33,015 nt of DNA, from NCBI GenBank assembly GCA_027012135.1, contig JALUZF010000225.1, forward strand, positions 1-33,015, written 5' to 3'. The position numbers and the translations under genes are program-made. Below are positions 1-7,983 of the stretch, piece by piece. This stretch comes from Gammaproteobacteria bacterium (GTDB taxonomy: Bacteria; Pseudomonadota; Gammaproteobacteria; GRL18). The notes under the pieces are model-generated. The model ran no database searches and was not told the DNA's origin. It saw only the letters and a program-made list of their open reading frames with translations. The first letter of the stretch is position 1, and the number at the start of each line of letters is the position of its first letter.

Positions 1-1
1 T

Positions 2-631
2 CCCGGTGAAGTGCACACTGCAAATATTGTTGCCGCAGTACTGCTGGCCTATCGTGGTATTGATACTCTGGGTGAACTGTCCATTCTGTTTACCGCAGCA
101 GCGGGTGTGGGCCTGATCCTGGGTCACAGCAGCCTGCGTTCAAATATTGTTGTGCAGCAATCCGAGCAGGCTGAAAGCGGTTTTATTACGACCCGGGCAG
201 TGGATCTGCTGATGCCGCTGCTGATTGTGGTGGGCTTCTATATTATTTTCTATGGTCATGTGACCCCCGGCGGCGGTTTTCAGGGTGGGGTGATTCTGGC
301 TATTGCTTTTTTCCTGCCAGCTCTGGTGCGTCCCGGCAATCATATTGAGCATGGCCTGATCACCCTGCTGGAAGGCCTGGCAGGAGGCGGTTTTATCCTG
401 GTCGGGCTGTGGGCATTATGGTATGACAAACCGTTTTTACAACCGATTTTTGATGCCTTTTTAGGCACTGGCCCTTTGGGCAGTCTATGGTCTGCCGGGA
501 CTTTACCCTTACTTTATCTTACGGTAGGTCTGAAAGTCGGTGCGGAGCTGGCCGGTTTGCTGGTTACTGTGGTTGACGTGCCGGATCTGAGTAATGAAAA
601 TTCTGATGCTAATGCTGTTAACAGGAAATAA
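2..631 (+). CDS. Mrp/Mbx-type antiporter subunit, MbhE-like + MnhB fusion (5' partial)
   Basis: Membrane subunit of the sodium/proton-translocating module of the complex encoded downstream. The reading frame is open to the left edge, so the true start lies outside; the GTG at 11 is internal, because the bases before it already encode family sequence. The first ~35 visible residues match the MbhE/MrpA C-terminal type (AYRGIDTLGE, then LFTAAAGVG). From about residue 50 an MnhB domain follows, with TRAVDLLMPLL and the conserved HVTPGGGFQGG loop between hydrophobic helices. In archaeal Mbh/Mbx these are usually two proteins (E and F); here they are one polypeptide. It ends 11 bases before the MnhC-like gene. 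Earlier Mrp subunits (E, F, G types) probably lie upstream, outside the window. The family is clear; the fusion is read directly, but the N-terminus is unseen. Confidence 0.88.
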   Translation, partial: PGEVHTANIVAAVLLAYRGIDTLGELSILFTAAAGVGLILGHSSLRSNIVVQQSEQAESGFITTRAVDLLMPLLIVVGFYIIFYGHVTPGGGFQGGVILAIAFFLPALVRPGNHIEHGLITLLEGLAGGGFILVGLWALWYDKPFLQPIFDAFLGTGPLGSLWSAGTLPLLYLTVGLKVGAELAGLLVTVVDVPDLSNENSDANAVNRK

Positions 632-642
632 ACTGAGAAGAA

Positions 643-1134
643 ATGTCTATGCCTGCAATTGAGGTGGTTTTATATACTGGCGCAATCGGTCTGTCGGTTA
701 TTGGTCTGGCGGGGCTGTTACTGCATAATAATGTCTTTCGTATGTTGCTTGCCCTGGTTATGCTGGAAGCCGGTGTAAACCTGTTGCTGATACTGGCTGG
801 CTTTCGTCTGGCGGGTGTTGCTCCAATTATCCTTCCCGAACAGATGCACAATCTGTCTGCTATTACCATGAATGATCCGGTGCCACAGGCACTGGTTTTA
901 ACTGCGATTGTGATTGGTGTGGGGGTTCAGGCACTGGGACTGGCGCTGATTATGCGTATTAAGGCTCAGTATGGAACTCTAAATATGCTTAAAATCCGCG
1001 AACAGCTTGAATTTGACCTGGCGGTTCAGGCTGAAGTGTCGACTCCAGTCAGTGCTCATAGTCCAGGCAGCCTGGCACAGGGACGTGTGCGACGGCATGT
1101 CAGTGAAGCTATAACTCAAAAGGATGAACAATAA
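643..1134 (+). CDS. MnhC/NuoK-like antiporter subunit (Mbh/Mbx G type)
   Basis: Small three-helix membrane subunit homologous to MnhC/MrpC and NuoK, part of the ion-translocating arm. The hydrophobic core spans residues ~5-105 and carries NVFRMLLALVMLEAGVNLLL and the family stretch ending in VQALGLALIMRI. At 163 residues it is longer than usual MnhC proteins (about 110-120). The extra ~50 residues form a charged, probably cytoplasmic tail. A GAGAAG-type ribosome site precedes the ATG at 643; the second in-frame ATG at 649 is an alternative. The stop codon shares a base with the next start (TAATG), implying translational coupling. Confidence 0.88.
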   Translation: MSMPAIEVVLYTGAIGLSVIGLAGLLLHNNVFRMLLALVMLEAGVNLLLILAGFRLAGVAPIILPEQMHNLSAITMNDPVPQALVLTAIVIGVGVQALGLALIMRIKAQYGTLNMLKIREQLEFDLAVQAEVSTPVSAHSPGSLAQGRVRRHVSEAITQKDEQ

Positions 1135-2609
1135 TGGATAACATTGTTCTACTGGTTGTTTTACCCTTACTGGCGGCGTTTTTAATGCCGGTACTGGCAC
1201 GCTTTTCTGAGGTTGTGGCACGGGTGCTGGGACTGTCAGTGCTGGTCTTTGCTATTGCAATTATTATCAATGTCTGGCCGCAGGTAAATAGTCAGGCAAC
1301 ATCTATTGCCATTGGCGGATTTATGCCGCCCATAGGCATCAGCTTTTATGTGGATCAGGTTTCGATATTATTTGCACTGGCAATTCCGGTTATGGTGTTA
1401 TTATTCTGGCCCTGGCAGCGTAAAACTTCCATCCGTGAATATTCCCTGATGATGTTATTAACCGCTTCTTCTTCCGGTCTGGTGCTCAGTGGTGATCTGT
1501 TTAATATCTATGTCTTTTACGAACTGCTGGCTGTAGCCTCCTATAGCCTGATTGCCGTACAGGGACGGGCTGTCAGTATTGCCGCTTCCTTCCGCTACCT
1601 GTTAATGGGCAGTGTTGGTTCAGTTATGATGCTGCTGGGCATTGCCATTATTTATACTCAGACAGGAACCCTGAATCTGGCTCACCTGTCCCTGCTGGCA
1701 CCGCTACATCTGGATAATATGGCCGGGCTGGCCGCCTTTGCCCTGATCCTGGTGGGTATGGGGGTTAAGGCCGAGCTGTTTCCAGTCAACAACTGGGTGC
1801 CGGAAGTGTACGGTTCCGTGTCCAGTAATCTGGCGGCACTGATGGCGGGTTTATTATCCAAGCTGGCCGTCATTGTTGTTGTCCGAATTATGGTATTACT
1901 GTTCCCTCAACCTGAAGCAATGCAGTTAATGGCTATGCTGGGGATTCTGGGCGTTATTACCGGCGAGCTGGTGGCCTGGCGTGCCAGAGATTTTGTGCGC
2001 ATGCTGTCATTTTCCTCTATTGGCCAACTGGGGCTGATATTTCTGGCCTTTTCCATTCCAGGAGATACAGGCATGATGGCAGGTATCGCTCTTGCTCTGC
2101 ATCATATGGTGGTTAAACCGGCCCTGTTTATGCTGGCGACTGGCTGGTCCGGGTCGCTGGAAAATCTGTCTGGCGTAGCACGGCGTTCGCCACTGACCGT
2201 ATTACTGTTTGTGCTGTTAATCCTGTCTCTGCTGGGTATTCCACCTCTGCCGGGATTCTGGGCTAAATATCTGCTGATGGTGGGGCTGGCTGGCCAGGAC
2301 AGTGCTGTCTATACCCTGGGTATGATAGCGGTACCTCTGGCTATGATTGTTGAAATAGCCTATCTGTTCCGTCTAGTGATGATTATGTATCGCAAAGAAG
2401 ATACTGTTAAGGTTAAAGCCCATTCAAAATGGGGGCTGGCTATTGCTGCATCGGCTGGCGCGGCGTTAATTGCCATTGTCCTGCAGTTACAGCCTGCCGG
2501 CGATAAGCTGACAACACTGGCGCAGCAGTTAAGTGACCGAAATTACTATATTATGACTGTTTTTCCACAGTTCCATACAGCTGAAACCGGGATGCAAAGT
2601 ATAAAATGA
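1134..2609 (+). CDS. MnhD/NuoN-like proton (sodium)-conducting antiporter subunit (H type)
   Basis: Large polytopic antiporter-like subunit of 491 residues (Proton_antipo_M family), homologous to MrpD and NuoL/M/N. Hallmarks are visible: the glutamate helix YVFYELLAVASYSLIAV, the lysine helix GMGVKAELFPVNNWVPEVYG, the histidine/lysine helix LALHHMVVKPALFMLATG, and the loop PPLPGFWAKYLL. These charged residues form the ion pathway in complex I and Mrp relatives. It overlaps both neighbours (TAATG upstream, ATGA downstream), so all subunits should be made together. Whether Na+ or H+ is moved cannot be decided from the sequence. Confidence 0.92.
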   Translation: MDNIVLLVVLPLLAAFLMPVLARFSEVVARVLGLSVLVFAIAIIINVWPQVNSQATSIAIGGFMPPIGISFYVDQVSILFALAIPVMVLLFWPWQRKTSIREYSLMMLLTASSSGLVLSGDLFNIYVFYELLAVASYSLIAVQGRAVSIAASFRYLLMGSVGSVMMLLGIAIIYTQTGTLNLAHLSLLAPLHLDNMAGLAAFALILVGMGVKAELFPVNNWVPEVYGSVSSNLAALMAGLLSKLAVIVVVRIMVLLFPQPEAMQLMAMLGILGVITGELVAWRARDFVRMLSFSSIGQLGLIFLAFSIPGDTGMMAGIALALHHMVVKPALFMLATGWSGSLENLSGVARRSPLTVLLFVLLILSLLGIPPLPGFWAKYLLMVGLAGQDSAVYTLGMIAVPLAMIVEIAYLFRLVMIMYRKEDTVKVKAHSKWGLAIAASAGAALIAIVLQLQPAGDKLTTLAQQLSDRNYYIMTVFPQFHTAETGMQSIK

Positions 2610-4561
2610 GTGTACTAGACGATTTATTACTGTTTACTGCGCTGGCCTCGGTGGCCATTATCGTAGTCAGACGTTTTGCTTCGGTCAGCAAGCTGTCCGT
2701 AATAGTGTACGCTCTGGCTACTGTACTGCTGGTAAAAATGTCAGCACTGGGTTATGGCGGCGAACCAATTTATTCCAGTTTTACCCTGAATGTACTGGGT
2801 CAGAATCTGTACTGGCGTTTTGATTCTCTGTCCTGGTTTTTTGCTCTGATCACGGTAGTGATAGCCCTGTTTACCTCGGTATTTATGAGCGGTGCCTGGG
2901 CTGAAAAATACTGTCAGGAACATTCCACAGAAGCCTACGGTTTATTACAGGCGGCACTGGTGCTGAACGTGCTGTCCATGCTGGTATTACTGGCCAGCGG
3001 TGACTTGCTGTCATTGTTTATTGGCTGGGAGCTGGTCAGCTGGGCCAGTTTTATGATGATGTTCCTTAACCAGGATAAAGTGGCTCGTAAAGCGGCTATA
3101 AAATACATTGTCTATGCGATGGCTGCTGCCATGTCTATCCTGATGGCGATTGCCATGACTTATAGTATGACCGGCTCACTGGATTATGTTCAGATTATGC
3201 AGGCTGTTGCCCATCTGTCCAATACCCAGATTGCCCTGCTGGTTACTTTATATGGCGTTGGTTTCGGTATTAAAATGGGTGTGATTCCATTTCATCTCTG
3301 GCAGGCAGCAGCTTATGCGGAAACACCTGGCCCTGGTGCCGTGTTTATGGGGGCTATTTCTGCCCGCATGGGCCTGTATGCACTGATCGTGATAGTGGTA
3401 CAGATTTTCAGTCTGACCCGGGTAGCAGCTATTGAAATTCCCTATACTTTTCTGAATATGCAAAATATACTGGCCTGGGTGGGTGCATTAACTACCATTA
3501 TTCCTACTTATATTGCACTCAAGCAGAATGATGCCCGTTATCTGCTGGCCTGGCATGGTGTCGGACAGGGCGGCTATATGCTGCTGGGGGTTATGATTGC
3601 AGATAGTATTGGTACTGCCGGAGGCATTATGCATGTCTTTAACTACGCAACTTATCAGGCGGCCCTGTTTATGGCCGTGACTGCGGTTATGTTTCGTACA
3701 GGCACCTCCAATTTCAGCAAACTTGGTGGTCTGGTTACCCAGATGCCCTTAACCTTTATGGTGATGGTGGTGAGCATTATCGGCCTGGCCGGTATTCCGC
3801 CAATGAATGGTTTTGTATCCAAATGGCTGGTCTATCGTGCTTTATTGCTTGACGGGGAGCCGTTGTTATTTGTTGCAGCAGTCATCGGAACCTTAGGTAC
3901 CATTCTGTCCGTTTATAAACTGGTACACAATACTTTCCTTGGGCAGTTACGTCTGGAACACCAGGACGTAAAAGAAGCGCCACTGAGTATGTTATTGCCT
4001 ATGCTGGGCCTGGTACTGATTATTTTCGGTACAGGTGTTATGCCCGGTGTGGTTCTGGACTGGGTAGCCGCAGCACAAAATGCTGTGGGAATTGCCCCGA
4101 TTACCCATAATCTGGGGGGTATTGAACTGGCTCAGGGTGGTCTGGATATGATATGGGTCACTGGTGTTATGTTCTATGGTTTTGCAGTGGGTGCTATTGT
4201 ATTTTACTTCCTGGGCGGTAAGTCTAAACATATTCATCAGTTTGACAATTATGCCGGGGGACATTTCCTGACCTCCAAAGTCCGTTATCACTATAGTAAT
4301 CATTTTTATGCCGGTCTTATGCATTTAATTGGCGGCTGGTATAAGGACTTCTTTAAGAAACTGGAACAGGCACTGGTTTCACTGGTTAGCTTCCTGTCAC
4401 AGTTGTCTGAAAATTTTTATCGTTCAGCCCAGCCGGCCGTGCTGGTAGCGGCAGTAGCCTTTATTGCACTGTGGTTTATCATGAGCAGCTTTAGTATGCC
4501 AGCTGATACCGGTACTGTTGCCCCCATAACGCAGGGTATCCAGGGAGGGCTGCCAAAATGA
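2606..4561 (+). CDS. Second antiporter-like subunit, NuoL/HyfB-like (H' type)
   Basis: Second and longer member of the antiporter family in the operon (651 residues). It has the conserved glutamate (LFIGWELVSWASFMM), the lysine plus substrate-loop motif (GFGIKMGVIPFHLWQAAAY, then AETPGPGAVFMG), and the PPMNGFVSKWLV loop. After the membrane core, from about residue 545, comes a C-terminal extension with FDNYAGG and RYHYSNHFYAG, followed by an amphipathic stretch and a final membrane helix. That extension is typical of hydrogenase-4 B and Mbx H' type subunits and may lie laterally along the arm. Two H-type subunits in tandem fit the Mbx layout rather than Mbh, which has one. It overlaps the neighbouring genes by 4 bases on each side. 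Confidence 0.92.
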   Translation: MSVLDDLLLFTALASVAIIVVRRFASVSKLSVIVYALATVLLVKMSALGYGGEPIYSSFTLNVLGQNLYWRFDSLSWFFALITVVIALFTSVFMSGAWAEKYCQEHSTEAYGLLQAALVLNVLSMLVLLASGDLLSLFIGWELVSWASFMMMFLNQDKVARKAAIKYIVYAMAAAMSILMAIAMTYSMTGSLDYVQIMQAVAHLSNTQIALLVTLYGVGFGIKMGVIPFHLWQAAAYAETPGPGAVFMGAISARMGLYALIVIVVQIFSLTRVAAIEIPYTFLNMQNILAWVGALTTIIPTYIALKQNDARYLLAWHGVGQGGYMLLGVMIADSIGTAGGIMHVFNYATYQAALFMAVTAVMFRTGTSNFSKLGGLVTQMPLTFMVMVVSIIGLAGIPPMNGFVSKWLVYRALLLDGEPLLFVAAVIGTLGTILSVYKLVHNTFLGQLRLEHQDVKEAPLSMLLPMLGLVLIIFGTGVMPGVVLDWVAAAQNAVGIAPITHNLGGIELAQGGLDMIWVTGVMFYGFAVGAIVFYFLGGKSKHIHQFDNYAGGHFLTSKVRYHYSNHFYAGLMHLIGGWYKDFFKKLEQALVSLVSFLSQLSENFYRSAQPAVLVAAVAFIALWFIMSSFSMPADTGTVAPITQGIQGGLPK

Positions 4562-5448
4562 GCACTATCACTGAATTATTAACAGAACTGTTCTTAATGC
4601 CTCTGATTGCCTTTATGGTCGGACTGGCCATGGTGCTGATGTTGCGTAAAATAGGTGCCCGCCTGCAGCGACGAGTAGGTCCGCCTCTGTTACAGCCCAT
4701 CTTTGATATTGTGAAACTTTATGGCAAGGACACCCAGGTATCTCATGGTTTGATCCATGATATTGGGCTGGTTATGGCTGTGGGCGGTTATGTGGCAGCT
4801 GAAATATTTTTACCGGTACCGGGTATGGACGGTATTGCTGATAAGGGCGGTATTATTACCCTGTCCTATGTCATGATGGTTCCTTCCCTGGGACTGGCTT
4901 TGGGGGTTGGTCAATGTGCTAACCCTAACGGTTCAATTGGTATTTCCCGTGCTTTAACAGCCATGCTGGCCTATGACATTCCTTTTATTATTGTTGTCTT
5001 TGGTGTGGCGGCGCATTATCAGAGTACCTCTTTAGTGGGTATGATTGAATACCAGCAGGCACACCAGTGGGGTATTTTTGAAATGCCTTTACTGGCGGCG
5101 GCCGGCCTGTTTGCTCTGCAGGGTATGATGGGTAAACAGCCCTTTGAAATTTATGTGGCACCCGCTGAAATTGCCACCGGCCCCATGGTGGAAATGAGTG
5201 GTAAATACATGGGAGGCCTGTTTGTTATGCAGACATTCCAGTTATATACTGCCGGGGTTTTATACACCTCATTATTTCTGGGCGGCGGCAGTAACTGGTT
5301 TGAGTTTCTGCTAAAAATATTTGTGGTGGTTGCGATCCCCATGAGCGTGGCTTTTGTCTTTCCCCGTTACAGAACGGAAGATATGGTACGGATTATGTGG
5401 AAGTGGCCGGTTATGGCGGCTTTAATTGGGATAGCCTTTGTACTGTAA
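4558..5448 (+). CDS. NuoH/HycD-like membrane anchor subunit (M type)
   Basis: Membrane subunit that links the peripheral Fe-S arm to the antiporter arm, homologous to NuoH, HycD and MbhM (296 residues). Diagnostic segments are GARLQRRVGPPLLQPIFDI with KLYGK, the loop around CANPNGSIGISRALTAMLAY, and the acidic cytoplasmic loop PAEIATGPMVEMSGKYMGG. The last corresponds to the charged funnel entrance in complex I. The start overlaps the preceding stop (ATGA). A 54-base AT-rich gap follows before the NuoB-like gene, the first real break in this operon, with no convincing terminator in it. Confidence 0.93.
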   Translation: MSTITELLTELFLMPLIAFMVGLAMVLMLRKIGARLQRRVGPPLLQPIFDIVKLYGKDTQVSHGLIHDIGLVMAVGGYVAAEIFLPVPGMDGIADKGGIITLSYVMMVPSLGLALGVGQCANPNGSIGISRALTAMLAYDIPFIIVVFGVAAHYQSTSLVGMIEYQQAHQWGIFEMPLLAAAGLFALQGMMGKQPFEIYVAPAEIATGPMVEMSGKYMGGLFVMQTFQLYTAGVLYTSLFLGGGSNWFEFLLKIFVVVAIPMSVAFVFPRYRTEDMVRIMWKWPVMAALIGIAFVL

Positions 5449-5502
5449 GCAGTACTCTGAATCTTTTTAATAAATGTATTATTAATAAAAGCTGGTATCA
5501 AA

Positions 5503-6204
5503 ATGAGCAAAATTGGCAATATTCCTGTTAATGCACAAGCTGGAAAAAAACGTACCAATCCCTTAGCAGGTGTGTTTGATGAGCTGGTTCAGTTCTGTCA
5601 GTCACGTTCCATGTTTATGCTGCATTATTGTACCGGCTGCGGGGCGATTGAATTACCCCCGGCTATGACCTCTCGTTTTGATATGGAGCGTCTGGGTATT
5701 CAGCCAATGGTGACACCGCGTCAGGCCGATATTTTGCTGGTGACCGGCTATGTTTCGGTGAAGACCCTGAAGCGGGTGATTCTGACCTATGAGCAGATGC
5801 AGTCGCCTAAATACGTTATTGGGATCTGTTCCTGTACGGTAAACGGCGGTATGTACTGGCAGAGTTATGCAACGGCCAAGGTTCTGAATGAATATCTTCC
5901 AGTTGATGTTTATATTGCCGGCTGTATGCCTCGCCCGGAAGCAGTTATTGAAGGGATGCGCCGCTTAATGAGAAATATTGAAGAGGGTAAAGGTCATGCC
6001 TGGAAAGATTATTTTCAGCGTTATGATTATTACCTGGGCAATCAGCAGCACCTGTTTGGTGATGACTGGCAGACACCAACGGATATTATTGGCGAAGCCA
6101 GACATTATGGTCTGGAAACTGAGCAGACTTATGGTGAGCATACCAGAATTCTGGAGCAGCATCAGCAGCCTCTGGAACCACATAAAATGCGTATTAAGTT
6201 TTAA
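5503..6204 (+). CDS. NuoB/hydrogenase small-subunit-like Fe-S protein (J type)
   Basis: Peripheral subunit that should bind the proximal [4Fe-4S] cluster next to the large subunit (233 residues). The candidate ligands are C43 and C46 (HYCTGCGAIELPP), C109 or C111 (GICSCTVNGGMYW) and C141 (AGCMPRPEA). The CxxC arrangement of the first pair is the hydrogenase/Mbh/Mbx type; true complex I NuoB has adjacent cysteines. Residues ~160-233 form a longer hydrophilic tail than in minimal NuoB proteins. No strong ribosome site precedes the ATG at 5503; the start is chosen from protein alignment logic. A 70-base gap with a small CCCTG/CAGGG dyad separates it from the NuoC-like gene. Confidence 0.92.
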   Translation: MSKIGNIPVNAQAGKKRTNPLAGVFDELVQFCQSRSMFMLHYCTGCGAIELPPAMTSRFDMERLGIQPMVTPRQADILLVTGYVSVKTLKRVILTYEQMQSPKYVIGICSCTVNGGMYWQSYATAKVLNEYLPVDVYIAGCMPRPEAVIEGMRRLMRNIEEGKGHAWKDYFQRYDYYLGNQQHLFGDDWQTPTDIIGEARHYGLETEQTYGEHTRILEQHQQPLEPHKMRIKF

Positions 6205-6274
6205 TATATGGCATTCAACCTCCCTGGGACTTTAATATCAGGGTCAGGCATAAAGTGAAAAGAGATAAAACTCA

Positions 6275-6844
6275 ATGAATTGTGAAGAAATTAATCTCTG
6301 GTTAGATACCTTACTGGCAGAAATAGAAGAAATTGAAGTAACCCGAAAAAGTGAACGGCGGGTACGTGTGGATGTGCCTGCCAGTTCTTTGCCGGCCTTA
6401 CTGGAATTACTGAAAGGTAAAGCTTCCTATGTACATCTGTCGGCTATTTCCTGTGTGGACTGGCCGGATGATGAAGAATTTGAACTGGTTTATCACTGCT
6501 GGTCCTATGAAGCAAAATCCTTGTTGTCTGCTCACACCCGGATCCCACGCAACTCTGCACAGGAATTTGCCCACTACGTGTCTGTCTATGATATTTACAA
6601 GCCGGCGGCATTTTTTGAGCGCGATATTTATGAAATGTACGGCATTTATTTTGAAAGCAGTCCATACATGGAAAAATTTATCCTGACCGAATGGAATGGG
6701 CCACCACCCATGCGTAAGGATTTTGATGCTGAGCAGTATGTCAACGATACCTTTAACTGGGCCGATTATCATCCTCAGTGGTTACAGGAACTTGAAGAAG
6801 ATGGCGGTGGAATTGCCGTCAGGCCGGAGGATATTCGTCTATGA
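6275..6844 (+). CDS. NuoC-like 30 kDa subunit (K type)
   Basis: Soluble structural subunit homologous to NuoC/HycE N-terminal domain and MbhK (189 residues). Family signatures are the central FELVYHCWSYEAKS strand, the FERDIYEMYGIYFE motif (equivalent to the EREAYDLFGI motif of NuoC), and the C-terminal PPPMRKDFDAEQY. It carries no cofactor in related complexes and packs against the NuoD-like subunit. It is encoded separately from the large subunit, whereas in many group 4 hydrogenases the two are fused. The last four bases overlap the next gene (ATGA). Confidence 0.9.
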   Translation: MNCEEINLWLDTLLAEIEEIEVTRKSERRVRVDVPASSLPALLELLKGKASYVHLSAISCVDWPDDEEFELVYHCWSYEAKSLLSAHTRIPRNSAQEFAHYVSVYDIYKPAAFFERDIYEMYGIYFESSPYMEKFILTEWNGPPPMRKDFDAEQYVNDTFNWADYHPQWLQELEEDGGGIAVRPEDIRL

Positions 6845-7983
6845 GGCCGGAGAATTATCAGCTCGTAGCACTACCTAATAGCGATGAATATGAATTATTT
6901 ATCGGGCCTAATCACCCAGGTATTGAAGGTAATTATGCCTTTAAACTGAAACTCGATGGAGACCGGGTGATTTCCGGTAAGGCCGATGCAGGCTATCTGC
7001 ATCGAGGTTTTGAAAAACTGATGGAAGGTCGCCTGTGGATACAGAACCTGGCGATTGTGCCGCGGATCTGTGTGCCCGACCCAGTACCCATGGAAGTGGT
7101 TTATTCGCTGACGGTAGAAGATATTGAAAAAATGGAAGTACCCCTGAGGGGGCAGTGGATCCGGGTTATGCAACTGGAACTGTCCCGCATCGCTTCGCAT
7201 TTATTTACTTTTGGCGGTCATGCGGCAACCACCGGTATGTACACACCCAGTTACTGGGGAGTAGCGGATCGGGATCTGGCGCTGGATCTGTTTGAAGAGT
7301 TAACCGGCGGCCGGGTTTATCATATTTACAATATTCCCGGTGGAGTACGCAGAGATATTCCCAATGGTTTTCTGGATCGTTTAAGTGATTATCTGGACTA
7401 TCTCGAAACCCGTCAGAATGATTATGACAATTTATTGTTTACCAATCAGGTATTTGTAAAACGTGCTCGTAATGTAGGTGTGATCAATCAGGAACAGGCC
7501 CTGGAATGGGGTGTTACCGGGCCGAATCTAAGAGCCACAGGACTGGCCTTTGATGTTCGTCGAGATGATCCTTACCTGATTTATAATGAGCTTGATTTTG
7601 AAATTCCGACCCAGACAGCCGGTGACTGCCTGGCACGGATTCTGGTACGTCGTGATGAGCTGTTTCAGAGTGTACGGATTTTAAGACAGATTATTAAACA
7701 CCTGCCTTCAGTCAAAGGGCCGGTACGTGCACCCATTCCTAATCCGCTGGCCTGGAATGTCTCCATGGGTGAAAGTTATTGCCGGGTAGAATCCTCCAAG
7801 GGTGAGCTGGCCTATTACACAGTGTCCGATGGCGGCCCTAAACCGTACCGGGTGCATGTGCGCGGCGCATCCTCCATGCATGCTGTACAGGTACTTGAAA
7901 ATATGGCTGTAGGTCAGCGTATTGAAGATATTGCTCAAATTATGTTTTCTCTGGATGCCTGTCCTCCTGAGGTGGATCGTTAA
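6841..7983 (+). CDS. NuoD/NiFe large-subunit-like protein lacking full NiFe site (L type)
   Basis: Catalytic-position subunit of 380 residues, homologous to NuoD, HycE and MbhL/MbxL. The N-terminal family motif GPNHPGIEG and the GYLHRGFEKLMEGR segment are intact. A NiFe hydrogenase needs four cysteines in two CxxC pairs. Here the first pair reads RICVPD (C77, with D80 in the second position) and the C-terminal pair reads DACPPE (C374, with E377), so only the first cysteine of each pair survives. H2 chemistry is therefore unlikely. True complex I NuoD has lost all four, so this is neither hydrogenase nor standard Nuo. From memory, archaeal MbxL/MbsL also keeps two cysteines used in sulfane chemistry, which makes polysulfide a candidate substrate; that is inference. 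The start overlaps the nuoC-like gene and the stop overlaps the next ATG. Confidence 0.92.
   Translation: MRPENYQLVALPNSDEYELFIGPNHPGIEGNYAFKLKLDGDRVISGKADAGYLHRGFEKLMEGRLWIQNLAIVPRICVPDPVPMEVVYSLTVEDIEKMEVPLRGQWIRVMQLELSRIASHLFTFGGHAATTGMYTPSYWGVADRDLALDLFEELTGGRVYHIYNIPGGVRRDIPNGFLDRLSDYLDYLETRQNDYDNLLFTNQVFVKRARNVGVINQEQALEWGVTGPNLRATGLAFDVRRDDPYLIYNELDFEIPTQTAGDCLARILVRRDELFQSVRILRQIIKHLPSVKGPVRAPIPNPLAWNVSMGESYCRVESSKGELAYYTVSDGGPKPYRVHVRGASSMHAVQVLENMAVGQRIEDIAQIMFSLDACPPEVDR

Noticed and set aside
5449-5502. Terminator between the NuoH- and NuoB-like genes
   Set aside because: The AT-rich dyad is imperfect and would be very weak; the genes flanking it belong to one complex and are probably cotranscribed.
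6841-7983. NiFe hydrogenase (H2-evolving) catalytic subunit
   Set aside because: Both CxxC pairs needed for NiFe binding are broken (C77/D80 and C374/E377), and no maturation genes are present in the window.
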